NCBI RefSeq assembly: GCF_008843145.1
Contig: NZ_CP030265.1
Coordinates: 1,846,001-1,910,000 of the forward strand
Direction of reading: 5' to 3'
Origin: Skermanella pratensis
Lineage (GTDB): Bacteria > Pseudomonadota > Alphaproteobacteria > Azospirillales > Azospirillaceae
DNA length: 64,000 nt
Part shown: piece after piece, positions 10,034-20,073 of the stretch
Position numbering within the stretch: position 1 is the stretch's first letter
How the letters are laid out: every line of letters begins with the position of its first letter
Program-made: the position numbers and the translations under genes
The notes under the pieces: model-generated
The model's database searches: none
What the model was told of the DNA's origin: nothing
Seen by the model: only the letters and a program-made list of their open reading frames with translations

Positions 10034-11092
10034 TCAGTCTTGTGTCGGCGTTTCGGGAGGGAAGGGCGCTTGCCCGCGGGGGGCCGCGGCCCGGCGCAGG
10101 CGGTCGTTGATCGCCACGCCGAGTCCCTGCTCGGGTATGGGCATGACGGCGATCGCGGCGTGCTCCGGCCGGTCCAGGGCGCGCAGCATCGCGAACAGGT
10201 TGGCCGCGGCCTCGTGCAGGTCGCCCTGCGGGCTCAGGTTCAGGCGCGTCGCGCCGCCGCGGATGAAGGTGTCGGGGCCGAAGGCGAGCAGGGCCTCGTC
10301 CGGCGCGGCCCCGTTCGCCCCCAGCCGGACCGGCCGGCCCGGGGCATAGTGGCTGGCGAGCTGGCCGGGCGACTTGGGCGCCGCCGGGTCGCCCGATTCC
10401 TCCTGCCGTGCCCGCAGCACCGGCATGCCCAGCAGCGCCTCCAGGTCCTCGGCGATCACGCCGCCGGGGCGCAGCAGGACCGGCGCCTCTCCGGTCAGGT
10501 CGAGCACGGTCGACTCGACGCCCACCGCGCAGCGGCCCGCGGCCAGGATCAGGCCGACGCGGGCGCCCAGGCTCTCGGCCACGTGCAGCGGCGTGGTCGG
10601 GCTGACGGCGCCCGACCGGTTGGCGCTGGGGGCCGCCACCGGCCGCCCCGCCGCCTTCAGGAGCGCGCGGGCCACCGGGTGCGCCGGGAACCGGACCGCC
10701 ACGCTGTCCAGGCCGGCGCTGACCAGCAGCGACAGCGGGCTGTCGGGCCGGCGCGGCAGCACCAGCGTCAGCGGGCCGGGCCACAGGGTCTCGGCCAGCC
10801 GCTCGGCGCGCTCGTCGAACCGGACGATCGCCTCGGCCGAGGCCTGGTCGGGCACATGGACGATCAGCGGGTTGAAGCGCGGCCTGCCTTTGGCCTCGAA
10901 GATCCGGGCGACGGCGCGGTCATCGGTCGCATCGGCGCCCAGCCCATAGACAGTCTCGGTCGGGAACGCCACAAGCTCCCCGGCGCGCAGCATGTCGGCC
11001 GCGCGCGCGATGTTGGCATCGCTGGGCGGGACCAGCTCGGGCGTTCTCTGTGGGCTGTCTCTCTGCGGACTGTCTGTGCTGTTCATGATCAT
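10034..11092 (-). CDS. sua5: L-threonylcarbamoyladenylate synthase, Sua5-type
   Basis: Makes threonylcarbamoyl-AMP for the t6A37 modification of ANN-decoding tRNAs. ~350 aa, i.e. the longer Sua5 form with a C-terminal Sua5 domain rather than the short TsaC form. The YrdC domain is plain: LVAFPTETVYGLGADATDD, KGRPRFNPLIVHV, LWPGPLTLVLPR, SVAVRFPAHPVARALL and the PSANRSGAVSPT loop. The linker region has SPGQLASHYAPGRPV, typical of Sua5. Start could be 11092 (MIMNSTD) or the second Met at 11086; neither has a strong ribosome site. The FAD-linked dehydrogenase follows 7 bp downstream. Confidence 0.93.
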   Translation of the reverse strand: MIMNSTDSPQRDSPQRTPELVPPSDANIARAADMLRAGELVAFPTETVYGLGADATDDRAVARIFEAKGRPRFNPLIVHVPDQASAEAIVRFDERAERLAETLWPGPLTLVLPRRPDSPLSLLVSAGLDSVAVRFPAHPVARALLKAAGRPVAAPSANRSGAVSPTTPLHVAESLGARVGLILAAGRCAVGVESTVLDLTGEAPVLLRPGGVIAEDLEALLGMPVLRARQEESGDPAAPKSPGQLASHYAPGRPVRLGANGAAPDEALLAFGPDTFIRGGATRLNLSPQGDLHEAAANLFAMLRALDRPEHAAIAVMPIPEQGLGVAINDRLRRAAAPRGQAPFPPETPTQD

Positions 11093-11234
11093 CGTTTTAA
11101 AGTGTTGTCGCGGTGCGCGAAAGCCAAACACCACCCTTGGCGTGTTACCGATGTGGATGCACTATGCCGTTGCTGCGGCGGTCAGGGCACTTTTTCAATG
11201 ACAATCGGCGGCATGGCCGATGAGCGGAGCAGGC

Positions 11235-11873
11235 ATGGCGGGCAAGATCTACACCGTGGCACAACAGAAGGGGGGCGCCGGAAAGACGACCCTGGCGGCC
11301 CATCTCGCGATCGCCTGGTCCGAGGTGGACCTGCGCGTCGCGGTGGTCGATATCGATCCCCAGGGGAGCCTGACGCGCTGGTTCCAGACCAGGCAGGAGG
11401 CGCTCGGCGGAAATGTCGGCCTTCAGCACGTCCAGATCAACGGCTGGCGCACCCAGCGCGAGGTCGAGCGGCTGGCGCAGGAGAACGACATCGTCGTGAT
11501 CGACAGCCCGCCGCACGCCGAGACCGAGGCCCGCATCGCGGTCCGCTCCGCCAACCTCGTCATCGTGCCCGTCCAGCCCAGCCCGATGGACATGTGGGCG
11601 ACCCAGCCGACGCTGGACCTGGCGCGGTCCGAAAACGTGCCGGTCCTGCTGGTGATCAACCGGGTGCCGCCGCGCGCCAGGCTGGCCGACGACCTGATCG
11701 AGCGGATCAAGGGCATGGGCGCCGACGTTGCCCACACCCAGATCGGCAACCGCGTCCAGTTCGCGGCGGCCCTGTTCGAAGGCCGCAGCGTAACCGAATC
11801 GGCCCGCAAGACCCGCGCCGCCGAGGAGATCCAGGAACTCGCCGCGGAGATCCTGAAGCGGGGCAAGCGCTAA
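11235..11873 (+). CDS. ParA/MinD-type P-loop ATPase
   Basis: 212-aa ParA-superfamily ATPase. The deviant Walker A motif is QQKGGAGKTTLAAHLA; the switch/Walker A' region is VVDIDPQGSLTRW and Walker B-like DIVVIDSPPH. Small and without an N-terminal DNA-binding domain, so it belongs with the orphan ParA-like proteins that position cellular cargo (e.g. chemoreceptors, carboxysomes) rather than classical plasmid ParA; no ParB lies beside it. ATG at 11235 has GGAG about five bases upstream; an upstream ATG at 11220 is in frame but lacks a ribosome site. It overlaps nothing and is convergent with bcp. Confidence 0.88.
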   Translation: MAGKIYTVAQQKGGAGKTTLAAHLAIAWSEVDLRVAVVDIDPQGSLTRWFQTRQEALGGNVGLQHVQINGWRTQREVERLAQENDIVVIDSPPHAETEARIAVRSANLVIVPVQPSPMDMWATQPTLDLARSENVPVLLVINRVPPRARLADDLIERIKGMGADVAHTQIGNRVQFAAALFEGRSVTESARKTRAAEEIQELAAEILKRGKR

Positions 11874-11883
11874 GGGCGGGCGG

Positions 11884-12348
<465 letters not shown>

Positions 12349-12419
12349 GGGGTGCTCCTCAACTGGACTGGATTTTATCGATTCGACCGCCTGCGATGTT
12401 GGTCATCGCGGCGCGGAAG

Positions 12420-12854
12420 TCAAACCGCGAATGGCGGATTCCGCCCCCGCGTGATCCCGGGGACGGCCGGTCCGGATGGTGGATCGATCGGAACCCGGTG
12501 AAATCCGCCCGGGCGCCGCAGGCGGTGATCCTGTCGGCCATGTCGAGCGCCCAGGGTTTCGAGTACCAGGAGACCACTCTCTGGTTCCTGCAATGTGTCG
12601 GGCCATCCATCGAGAACCGGTATTGCCGACCGCATGCGGGCCGCGGTGCATTCCGCCCCCAGACGCGCCAGCACCGATGCGGCGCGGCTGGAGTCGACGC
12701 GCATCAGCAGCTTTGATGTCTCTCCGATATCCAAATCCAAGCTCCGATTTCTGACCGTGGGCGCGAGCTGCGACATGAAGTCGAGCAGAGTGATCAGCAG
12801 GGGCTCGAAACCGGCGGGCTTGGCGAGGAGAAGCCCCTTGTCCACCTGCGGCAA
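12420..12854 (-). CDS. Uncharacterised ORF, possibly a decayed gene
   Basis: An open frame of 144 codons in an otherwise gene-less 880-bp stretch. Its first ~85 residues look protein-like (LLITLLDFMSQLAPTV, LDLDIGETSKLLMRVDSS, ASVLARLGAECTAARM), with a plausible helical pattern, but the last third degenerates into Arg/Pro-rich sequence typical of out-of-frame reading. I recognise no family. Start and end are uncertain and there is no clear ribosome site. It could be a remnant with an indel near 12560, or chance. Confidence 0.2.
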   Translation of the reverse strand: MPQVDKGLLLAKPAGFEPLLITLLDFMSQLAPTVRNRSLDLDIGETSKLLMRVDSSRAASVLARLGAECTAARMRSAIPVLDGWPDTLQEPESGLLVLETLGARHGRQDHRLRRPGGFHRVPIDPPSGPAVPGITRGRNPPFAV

Positions 12855-13186
12855 TCCCTGAAGGGAATCGAGTGCGTCGATCTTGCCGGATGGACAGGCG
12901 TCGCTTCCCTCCCGATGTTTCGTGCGTCTGGACTGCCAAGCCGATTCTGGCTGATCTCCCGCCGCAACCGGTCGGTCGGCATCTGCTTCTGATCGCCGGC
13001 GGTCTCGGCGGCGTGGTCCTCGAAGCCGCCGGATGATTTCGGTTTCCTCAATTCATGTCATGCATGGTAGAAAATTACTCTCGCCAAGCTCGCTGGAGGC
13101 GTTTCATGAACCGAGATAACCCATTAAAAGATGATTTTTTCTGTATTTTCACCAAGCAGAAGATGCGTGTCCGCCTGAAAGGGTGG

Positions 13187-13204
13187 TGTCAATTTTGATT
13201 GACT
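13187..13204 (+). promoter_or_regulatory. PpsR/CrtJ-like operator (TGT-N12-ACT) before bchG
   Basis: TGTCAATTTTGATTGACT, 31 bp before the bchG start. It differs from the TGT-N12-ACA consensus only in the last base and has near-perfect dyad symmetry (GTCAA/TTGAC). A second half-site TGTCAA follows at 13213. Repression of the bchG operon by the PpsR encoded at 59822 is inferred. Confidence 0.5.
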
Positions 13205-13234
13205 AACCCATGTGTCAATCTTCATAATCCGGCC

Positions 13235-14119
13235 ATGGCATACCCGACCCCCTCCGCCGTCCTGGAACTTCTGAAACCCATCACGTGGTTCGCCCCGATG
13301 TGGGCCTATGGCTGCGGGGTGGTATCCTCGGGAGTGCCGGCGGCGGATCGGTGGCCGCTGGTGATCGCCGGAGTCATCCTCGCGGGTCCCCTCATCTGCG
13401 CCACCAGCCAGGCGGTCAACGACTGGTACGACCGTGACGTCGATGCGATCAACGAACCGAACCGGCCGATCCCTTCCGGCCGGCTGCCGGGGCGCTGGGG
13501 CTTCTACATCGCCCTGGGCTGGACGGCCCTGTCGCTCCTGGTGGCCAGCGCGCTGGGGCCGTGGGGCATGGGGGCAGCCGTGGTCGGGCTGGCGCTCGCC
13601 TGGGCCTACAGCGCTCCGCCGATCCGGCTGAAGCGGAACGGCTGGTGGGGCAACGCGGCGGTCGGCGCCTGCTACGAGGGGCTGCCCTGGTTCACCGGGG
13701 CGGCGGTCATGTTGGCGGCCCGGCCGGACTGGCGCATCCTGGCTCTGGCCGGGCTCTACAGCGTCGGCGCCCACGGCATCATGACGCTCAACGACTTCAA
13801 GTCGGTCGAGGGCGATCGGCGGATGGGCATCGCGTCGCTCCCCGCCAGCCTCGGCGTCGAGCGGGCGGCGCGGCTGGCCTGCGTCGTGATGGTCGTGCCG
13901 CAAGTCGCGGTCGTCGCGATGCTGGCGCTGTGGCAGCGTCCGGTCCATGCCGCGATCGTCGCCCTGTTGCTGGGCGCCCAGCTCTTCCTGATGTTCCGCC
14001 TGCTGGAAAGCCCGCGCGAGCGGGCTCCCTGGTACAATGCCACGGGGACCAGCCTCTATGTCATCGGCATGCTGGTGGGCGCCTTCGCGCTGCGCCAGAC
14101 CTTCCCGGGGGTCCCATGA
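13235..14119 (+). CDS. bchG: Bacteriochlorophyll synthase (geranylgeranyl transferase)
   Basis: Integral membrane prenyltransferase that esterifies bacteriochlorophyllide a with geranylgeranyl (or phytyl) diphosphate. 294 aa of the UbiA superfamily with the first Asp-rich motif in NDWYDRDVDAINEPNRP and the second in the loop NDFKSVEGDRRMGI; several hydrophobic helices between. The ATG at 13235 (MAYPTPSAVLELLKPITW) matches family N-termini; an earlier in-frame start at 13199 would overlap the operator-like site. First gene of bchG-bchP-bchI-bchD-bchO; bchP starts within its stop codon (ATGA). Confidence 0.95.
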   Translation: MAYPTPSAVLELLKPITWFAPMWAYGCGVVSSGVPAADRWPLVIAGVILAGPLICATSQAVNDWYDRDVDAINEPNRPIPSGRLPGRWGFYIALGWTALSLLVASALGPWGMGAAVVGLALAWAYSAPPIRLKRNGWWGNAAVGACYEGLPWFTGAAVMLAARPDWRILALAGLYSVGAHGIMTLNDFKSVEGDRRMGIASLPASLGVERAARLACVVMVVPQVAVVAMLALWQRPVHAAIVALLLGAQLFLMFRLLESPRERAPWYNATGTSLYVIGMLVGAFALRQTFPGVP

Positions 14120-15324
14120 CTGACCATGTGCCTGACCACGTGACTGGCCAGAAGATCTACGATGCGGTGGTGGTCGGCGGCGGGCCGGCCGGGGCGACGG
14201 CGGCGGCCGACCTGGCGCGGCTCGGCCGATCCGTCCTGCTGCTGGACAAGGCGGGCAGGATCAAGCCGTGCGGCGGCGCCATCCCGCCCCGGCTGATCCG
14301 GGAGTTCGAGATCCCGGACTACCTGCTGGTCGCCCGGGCGCGCTCGGCGCGCATGATCTCGCCGTCCGAGCGGCGAGTGGACATGCCGATCGACGGCGGC
14401 TTCGTCGGCATGGTGGACCGAGAGGTGTTCGACGAATACCTCCGCGACCGCGCGGCACTGGCGGGGGCCGAGCGCCGCACCGGCAGCTTCACCGCCATCA
14501 CGCGCGACGGGGGCGGAGTCGCCACGGTCCATTACAAGACCGGCGACGGGTCGGGAACGGCCCGAACCCGGGCCGTGATCGGCGCCGACGGCGCCATCTC
14601 CGCCGTGGCCCGGCAGGAGGTCCCCGGCTCCGACCGGATGCAATGCGTCTTCGCCTACCACGAGATCGTGAAGTCGCCCAGCGCCGGTGCCGCCGACTTC
14701 GACGGGTCGCGCTGCGACGTCTATTATCAGGGGCACCTGTCGCCGGACTTCTACGCCTGGATCTTTCCCCACGGCGATACGACCAGTATCGGCACCGGCT
14801 CCGCCCACAAGGGCTTCGCGCTGCGCCGGTCGGTCGGCGACCTGCGCGCCGCCACGGGACTGGACGGCGTCGAGACGATCCGCCGGGAAGGGGCGCCGAT
14901 CCCCATGAAGCCGCTGAAGCGCTGGGACAACGGCCGCGACGTGGTGCTGGCCGGCGACGCCGCCGGGGTCGTGGCGCCCGCGTCGGGCGAGGGTATCTAC
15001 TACGCCATGGCGGGCGGACGCTTCGCGGCGGACGCCGTCGAGACCTTTCTTTCGACCGGAGACGCGACGGCGCTGGCCGGTGCCCGCAAGCGCTTCATGA
15101 AGGCCCACGGCAGGGTCTTCTGGATCCTCGGGATGATGCAGCATTTCTGGTACAGCAGCGACAAGCGGCGGGAGCGCTTCGTCGGCATCTGCCGCGATCC
15201 CGACGTCCAGAAGCTGACCTGGGACGCCTACATGAACAAGGAACTGGTGCGCGCCAAGCCGGCCGCGCATGTGCGGATCTTCTTCAAGGATCTGGCGCAC
15301 CTGCTGGGTGTCGTCCGACCATAG
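14116..15324 (+). CDS. bchP: Geranylgeranyl reductase
   Basis: 402-aa flavoprotein that reduces the geranylgeranyl tail of bacteriochlorophyll to phytyl. The FAD motif is [20 protein letters not shown], followed by the family block [13 protein letters not shown] and, later, [25 protein letters not shown]. The ATG overlaps the bchG stop codon by four bases, so translation is probably coupled; this pairing of the two last steps of the pathway is common in PGCs. bchI starts 37 bp downstream. Confidence 0.95.
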   Translation: MTDHVPDHVTGQKIYDAVVVGGGPAGATAAADLARLGRSVLLLDKAGRIKPCGGAIPPRLIREFEIPDYLLVARARSARMISPSERRVDMPIDGGFVGMVDREVFDEYLRDRAALAGAERRTGSFTAITRDGGGVATVHYKTGDGSGTARTRAVIGADGAISAVARQEVPGSDRMQCVFAYHEIVKSPSAGAADFDGSRCDVYYQGHLSPDFYAWIFPHGDTTSIGTGSAHKGFALRRSVGDLRAATGLDGVETIRREGAPIPMKPLKRWDNGRDVVLAGDAAGVVAPASGEGIYYAMAGGRFAADAVETFLSTGDATALAGARKRFMKAHGRVFWILGMMQHFWYSSDKRRERFVGICRDPDVQKLTWDAYMNKELVRAKPAAHVRIFFKDLAHLLGVVRP

Positions 15325-15361
15325 AGAAAAGCCTGAACGGCTTTCAGTCCGGGAGTTGACC

Positions 15362-16462
15362 ATGGCCTCTGTCGCGCTCGTCCATCCTGTCGCGGAAGCC
15401 CCGGCCGTGCCGCGGGCGCTGCCGGACCGCGGATCCTCGCGTCCGCTGTTCCCGTTCTCCGCGATCGTCGGCCAGCAGGAAATGAAGCTGGCCCTGCTCG
15501 CCGCCGCGGTCGATCCCAGCCTGGGCGGCGTGATGGTGTTCGGCGATCGCGGCACCGGCAAGTCCACCGCCGTCCGCGCGCTGGCAGCATTGCTGCCGCC
15601 GATGCGGGCGGTGGCGGGCTGCGCCTACAATTGCGACCCCGCGCATCCGGCCTCGCTCTGCGTCGAGTGCAGGGCCGCCCGCGCCGCCGGCTCGCTGAAA
15701 AGCAGGCGGGTGCCGGTCCCCGTCGTCGACCTGCCGCTGGGCGCCACGGAGGACCGGGTGGTCGGGGCGCTCGACCTGGAGCGGGCGCTGACCCGGGGCG
15801 AGAAACGCTTCGAACCCGGATTGCTGGCCCGTGCCCACCGCGGGTTCCTCTATATCGACGAGGTCAACCTGCTGGAGGACCATCTGGTCGACCTGCTGCT
15901 CGACGTCGCCGCATCCGGCGAGAACGTGGTCGAGCGCGAAGGCCTGAGCGTGCGCCATCCCGCCCGCTTCGTGCTGGTCGGCAGCGGCAACCCGGAGGAG
16001 GGCGAGCTTCGGCCCCAGCTTCTCGACCGCTTCGGCCTGTCGGTCGAGGTGAAGACTCCCACCGATCTCGCCGAGCGGATCGACGTGGTGCGCCGGCGCG
16101 ACGTCTTCGAGCGCGACCCCGCCGGTTTCGCCGCCAAGTGGAAGCGTGAGGAAACCCGCCTTCGCCGGAGCATCGAGGCGGCCCGGACCAGGCTGCCGCT
16201 GGTCCAGGTGCCCGACGCCGCGATCGAGCGGGCGGCCCGCCTGTGCATGGCGCTCGGGGCCGACGGCCTGCGCGGCGAGCTGACCCTCGTCCGGGCGGCG
16301 CGCGCCGTCGCCGCCCTGGAGGGGGCCGGTGAAGTCCTGGACCAGCACCTCCGCCAGGTGGCATTGCCTGCCCTGCGGCATCGCCTGCGCCGCAATCCCT
16401 TGGACGAGGCGGGATCGACCGCGCGGGTCGAGCGCGCCGTCGCCGACCTGTTCGGCGCATGA
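15362..16462 (+). CDS. bchI: Magnesium chelatase ATPase subunit I
   Basis: AAA+ ATPase of the magnesium chelatase, which inserts Mg2+ into protoporphyrin IX. 366 aa. Walker A is [14 protein letters not shown], Walker B is [20 protein letters not shown], and the Arg finger region [19 protein letters not shown] is intact. GGGAG stands a few bases before ATG 15362. bchD follows with an ATGA overlap, so I and D subunits are likely translated together. Confidence 0.96.
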   Translation: MASVALVHPVAEAPAVPRALPDRGSSRPLFPFSAIVGQQEMKLALLAAAVDPSLGGVMVFGDRGTGKSTAVRALAALLPPMRAVAGCAYNCDPAHPASLCVECRAARAAGSLKSRRVPVPVVDLPLGATEDRVVGALDLERALTRGEKRFEPGLLARAHRGFLYIDEVNLLEDHLVDLLLDVAASGENVVEREGLSVRHPARFVLVGSGNPEEGELRPQLLDRFGLSVEVKTPTDLAERIDVVRRRDVFERDPAGFAAKWKREETRLRRSIEAARTRLPLVQVPDAAIERAARLCMALGADGLRGELTLVRAARAVAALEGAGEVLDQHLRQVALPALRHRLRRNPLDEAGSTARVERAVADLFGA

Positions 16463-18204
16463 CCGGCTGGGAGGACTCCGCCACGGCCGCGGCGCTGTTC
16501 GCGGTCGATCCTGCCGGCCTGGGCGGGATCACGGTCCGGGCCGCTGCCGGCCCCGTGCGCGATCGCTGGCTGGACCAGCTGCGCGGGCTGCTGCATGACG
16601 GGGCGCCCTTCCTCCGCGTGCCCTGCCATGTCACCGACGACCGCCTGCTGGGCGGCCTGGACCTCGCGGCGACCCTCCGGGCCGGGCGGCCCGTGATCGA
16701 GCAGGGCATCCTGGCGCGGTCCGACGGGGGAGTCGTCCTGCTGGCGATGGCCGAGCGGCTGCCGCCGGCCATGGCGGCCCGGCTGGCCGCCGTTCTCGAC
16801 CGCGGAGAGGTCCGGCTGGAACGCGACGGCTTCGCCCGGAACATCGACGCCCGCTTCGGGCTGGTCGCCTTGGACGAGGGCGATGCGGAGGAGCGGCCGG
16901 CGGCGGTGCTGACCGAACGGCTCGCCTTCCACCTGGACCTCGGCGCCATCGCCCTCGGCCAGGCCGGAGCCCCGCTCCGCACCGCCGCCGAAATCGCCGA
17001 AGCCCGTGAGCGCTCCAGCCGGGTGAAGGCATCCGACGAGATCATGGAGGCGCTGTGCGGCACGGCGGCCGCTCTGGGAATCGGCTCGATCCGCGCACCC
17101 CTGCAAGCCCTCGCCGCCGCGCGGGCCGCCGCCGCCCTGGAAGGCCGGACCGAAGTGGGCGAGGCCGACGCCGCGCTGGCGGCCCGGCTGGTCCTGGCCC
17201 CGCGCGCGACTTGCCTTCCGGCACCGCCGGAACCGGAACAATCCCAGGAACCGGAACAATCCCAGGAACCGGAAAAGGACTCTGACCCCATTCCCGAGAA
17301 CCAGGGCGAATCTCTGGAGGATGTCGTGCTGGAGGCGGCGCGGGCCGCCATACCTGAAGACCTCCTCAAGCGCCTGGGAAGCCTCGCGAATGCCAGCCGC
17401 CGCGCCCAGCCCGCCGGCAAGGCGGGCGCCGTCGCCCAGGCCGCGGGCGGACGCCCGGCCGGCGTCCATCGCGGCTCCGCGCGGTCGGGCGCGCGCCTCA
17501 ACGTCATCGAGACCCTGCGGGCGGCGGCGCCCTGGCAGCGCCTGCGCGCCGACTCCCACGAGACTGCCCCCGGGGCCGTCCCGCGCATCCAGGTCAGGCC
17601 GGAGGATTTCCGGATCGCCCGGCTGAAGCGGCGGAGCCGGACCACGACAATCTTCGTGGTGGACGCTTCCGGCTCGTCGGCCTTCCACCGCCTGGCGGAG
17701 GCCAAGGGCGCCGTCGAATTGCTGCTGGCCGACTGCTATGTCCGGCGCGACGAGGTCGCCCTGGTGGCCTTCCGCGGCAGGACGGCCGAACTGCTGCTGC
17801 CGCCGACCCGTTCGCTGGCGCGCGCGAAGCGCTGCCTCGCGGCGCTTCCCGGCGGAGGCGCCACGCCGCTGGCGGCCGGGATCGACGCCGCCTCGGCCCT
17901 GGCCGGCGCCGTGACGCGCCGCGGCGGCACGCCCGCGCTGGTTCTGCTGACGGACGGCCGCGCCAACATCTGCCGCGACGGCACGACGGGACGCGCCGCC
18001 GCCGAGGGCGACGCGCTGAGCGCCGCCCGCCAAGTCGCCGCCGCCGGACTGCGGGCCCTGCTGGTCGATACCTCCGCGCATCCCGAACCGGCGGCCCGCC
18101 GGATCGCCGACGGCATGCGGGCCCCCTACCTCCCGCTGCCCAGGGCCGACGCCGCCGCGATTTCCCGCGCCGTCCGGATGGCGGCACCGCAGCCCGCTTC
18201 ATGA
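16459..18204 (+). CDS. bchD: Magnesium chelatase subunit D
   Basis: 581-aa partner of BchI. The N-terminal half is AAA-like but lacks a good Walker A, as usual. An acidic Pro/Glu-rich linker at about residues 255-290 is followed by the C-terminal von Willebrand A/integrin-I domain, with the MIDAS motif in [12 protein letters not shown] and TDGRANIC. The linker contains an 18-bp tandem repeat coding for EPEQSQ units. The ATG overlaps the bchI stop and its own stop overlaps the bchO start, continuing the coupled operon. Confidence 0.95.
   Translation: MTGWEDSATAAALFAVDPAGLGGITVRAAAGPVRDRWLDQLRGLLHDGAPFLRVPCHVTDDRLLGGLDLAATLRAGRPVIEQGILARSDGGVVLLAMAERLPPAMAARLAAVLDRGEVRLERDGFARNIDARFGLVALDEGDAEERPAAVLTERLAFHLDLGAIALGQAGAPLRTAAEIAEARERSSRVKASDEIMEALCGTAAALGIGSIRAPLQALAAARAAAALEGRTEVGEADAALAARLVLAPRATCLPAPPEPEQSQEPEQSQEPEKDSDPIPENQGESLEDVVLEAARAAIPEDLLKRLGSLANASRRAQPAGKAGAVAQAAGGRPAGVHRGSARSGARLNVIETLRAAAPWQRLRADSHETAPGAVPRIQVRPEDFRIARLKRRSRTTTIFVVDASGSSAFHRLAEAKGAVELLLADCYVRRDEVALVAFRGRTAELLLPPTRSLARAKRCLAALPGGGATPLAAGIDAASALAGAVTRRGGTPALVLLTDGRANICRDGTTGRAAAEGDALSAARQVAAAGLRALLVDTSAHPEPAARRIADGMRAPYLPLPRADAAAISRAVRMAAPQPAS
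17229..17274 (+). repeat. 18-bp tandem repeat within bchD linker (2.6 copies)
   Basis: The unit GGAACCGGAACAATCCCA occurs twice exactly (17229-17246 and 17247-17264) and a third time in part (17265-17274). It keeps the frame and encodes repeated Glu-Pro-Glu-Gln-Ser-Gln in the acidic linker between the AAA-like and vWA domains. Copy number could vary between strains without breaking the protein. Confidence 0.85.
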
Positions 18205-19060
18205 GGCGGCCGGTCTGGGAGCGGGAAGGGCGCGGCTGGCCCCACCGCGAGACCAGCAGCTTCGTCACCGCCGGCGGCCTCCGCTGGCACGTCCAGCGGA
18301 TGGGCGAGGGTCCCGTCATCCTGCTGCTCCACGGCACCGGCGCCGCTACCCATTCCTGGCGCGGGCTGATGCCCCTTCTGGCCCGCGACTTCACGGTGGT
18401 GGCCCCCGACCTGCCGGGCCACGGCTTCACCGACCCCTTGCCGGGCCATCGCCTCTCCCTGCCCGGCATGGCGCGGGCCGTCGCGGCCCTGCTCGAAACC
18501 CTCCAAGTCTCGCCGGAGATCGCGGCCGGCCATTCCGCCGGCGCCGCCATCCTGGTCCGCATGGCGCTCGACCAGTTGATCCGCCCGCGCGTGATCATCG
18601 CGCTCAACGGCGCCTTCCTGCCGTTCCGGGGTGCCGCCGGCCATCTTTTCATGCCGCTGGCGAAGCTGCTGGTCCTCAACCCGCTGGCGCCCCGGGTGTT
18701 CTCCTGGACCGCCGACGCCCGCGCGGTCGAACGGCTGATCCGCAACACCGGCTCGGTCCCGGACCGCGCCGGGATGGAGTTCTACGGCCGGCTGATCCGC
18801 TGCCCGGACACGTGTCGGCGGCCCTGGGCATGATGGCGAACTGGGACCTGCACCCCCTTGTCCGCGACTTTCGCCGGCTGGAGCCCAAGCTGGTCCTGGC
18901 CGTCTCGTCCGGCGATACCGCTGTTCCGCCGGAACAGGCGGAGCGGGTGCGCGGCCTGCTGCCGCCGGCGGTGATCGACACGCTGGGGCGCCTGGGCCAT
19001 CTGGCGCACGAGGAGCGGCCCGACCTGGCCGCCGACCTGATCCTGCGCCATTCCCGCTGA
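18201..19060 (+). pseudogene. bchO: Magnesium-chelatase accessory alpha/beta hydrolase, frameshifted as read
   Basis: BchO-type alpha/beta hydrolase, linked to magnesium chelatase in PGCs; precise role unknown. Residues 1-200 (HRETSSFVTAGGLRWHVQ, VILLLHGTGAATHSWRGL, VVAPDLPGHGFTDP, nucleophile region AAGHSAGAAILVRMAL) are in one frame up to ~18806. The rest (HVSAALGMMANWDL, SSGDTAVPP, GRLGHLAHEERPD) is in another frame to 19060. Adding one G to the GG at 18806-18807 restores a continuous PGHVSAALGMM and a 286-aa protein, the normal BchO length. The 860-bp span is one short of a multiple of three. The ATG overlaps the bchD stop. Probably intact in the organism. Confidence 0.85.
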
Positions 19061-19155
19061 GGGCCTGCGAGGCACCTTTTCACCCCCAAGGTGTTGATCC
19101 GCTGGCGAGCAATCGAGAAGAATGCTCTCCTGGAGCACGACGGCAGGAGTCCTTG

Positions 19156-20067
19156 ATGATGCGCGCCCCAACCCTTCCTCCCGCGCTCGCCGGCGACCTG
19201 CGGGAGACAAGCCGGCGCGCGGGGCGTCTGGCCTACTACGTGTCCGACAGGGGGGCCGGCGACGGTCCGCCGCTGCTTCTGGTCCACAGCATCAACGCGG
19301 CCGCCTCCGCCTACGAGGTGAAGCCGGTCTTCGAGCGCATGGTGGCGCACCGCCGCGTCTACGCGGTCGATCTGCCGGGCTACGGCCATTCGGACCGCTC
19401 GGACCGCTACTACGGCATCCGCCTGTTCACCGACGCGATCCACGACATGCTGGACGTGATCGCCGAGGATACGGGGTCCGATCCGGTCGATGCGCTGGCG
19501 CTGTCCCTTTCCGCCGAGTTCCTGGCCCGCGCCGCCGTCGAGCGGCCGGAGCGCATCCGCACGCTCGCCTTCGTCACCCCGACCGGCTTCAGCAAGGGAT
19601 CGACCAAGGCCCATGGCGGGATCAGGACGAAGGCCTCGCGCGAGGTGCCGGGGGTCTACCGCTTCATCAGTTTCCCGCTCTGGGGGAAAGGGCTCTACGA
19701 CCTTCTGGTGAGCCGGCGGAGCATCCGGTACTTCCTGGAGCGGACCTGGGGTTCCAAGAACGTCGACGACGGCATGGTCGATTACGACTACATCACCGCG
19801 CACCAGCCCGGCGCCCGCTTCGCGCCCTTCGCCTTCCTGTCGGGCAGGCTGTTCAGCCAGGATGTCCGCGACCTCTATGCGCGGCTGTCCGTGCCGGTCT
19901 GGATGCCCCACGGCACGCGCGGCGACTTCAAGGACTTCAGCGGCGCGGATTGGCTCAAGGACAAGCCCGACTGGCGGCCTCAGCCGTTCGACGCCGGGGC
20001 GCTGGTCCATTTCGAATGGCCCGACGAGTTCGCGTCCTCATACCGGGATTTCCTTGGCCAAAGATGA
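19156..20067 (+). CDS. Alpha/beta hydrolase
   Basis: 303-aa alpha/beta hydrolase. LLLVHSINAAASAYEV forms the oxyanion-hole region and VYAVDLPGYGHSDRS the following strand and loop. The nucleophile elbow reads LALSLSAEFLARA (G-x-S-x-G is degenerate: S-L-S-A-E), and a conserved C-terminal His is in GALVHFEWPDEF. This elbow matches a subfamily often found beside bacteriochlorophyll or carotenoid genes, but the substrate is unknown. AGGAG lies six bases before ATG 19156. It follows bchO by ~95 bp and may belong to the same transcript. Confidence 0.82.
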   Translation: MMRAPTLPPALAGDLRETSRRAGRLAYYVSDRGAGDGPPLLLVHSINAAASAYEVKPVFERMVAHRRVYAVDLPGYGHSDRSDRYYGIRLFTDAIHDMLDVIAEDTGSDPVDALALSLSAEFLARAAVERPERIRTLAFVTPTGFSKGSTKAHGGIRTKASREVPGVYRFISFPLWGKGLYDLLVSRRSIRYFLERTWGSKNVDDGMVDYDYITAHQPGARFAPFAFLSGRLFSQDVRDLYARLSVPVWMPHGTRGDFKDFSGADWLKDKPDWRPQPFDAGALVHFEWPDEFASSYRDFLGQR

Positions 20068-20073
20068 GCGGCG

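Larger units (their letters stand above)
12349..13234. other. Gene-poor region left of the photosynthesis cluster
   Basis: Nearly 900 bp between bcp and bchG without a recognisable complete gene. Base composition is lower in GC than its neighbours, especially at 13060-13230. Besides the doubtful frame at 12420-12854 I see only the bchG promoter region with a PpsR-like site near its right end. It marks the left boundary of the PGC. Confidence 0.5.

Noticed and set aside
15850-18081. 743-codon open frame opposite bchI/bchD
   Set aside because: Antisense shadow of two well-conserved genes, low-complexity translation.
19072-19093. CACCTTTTCACCCCCAAGGTG hairpin after bchO
   Set aside because: Only a 6-base stem without T-run, too weak to call as a terminator.
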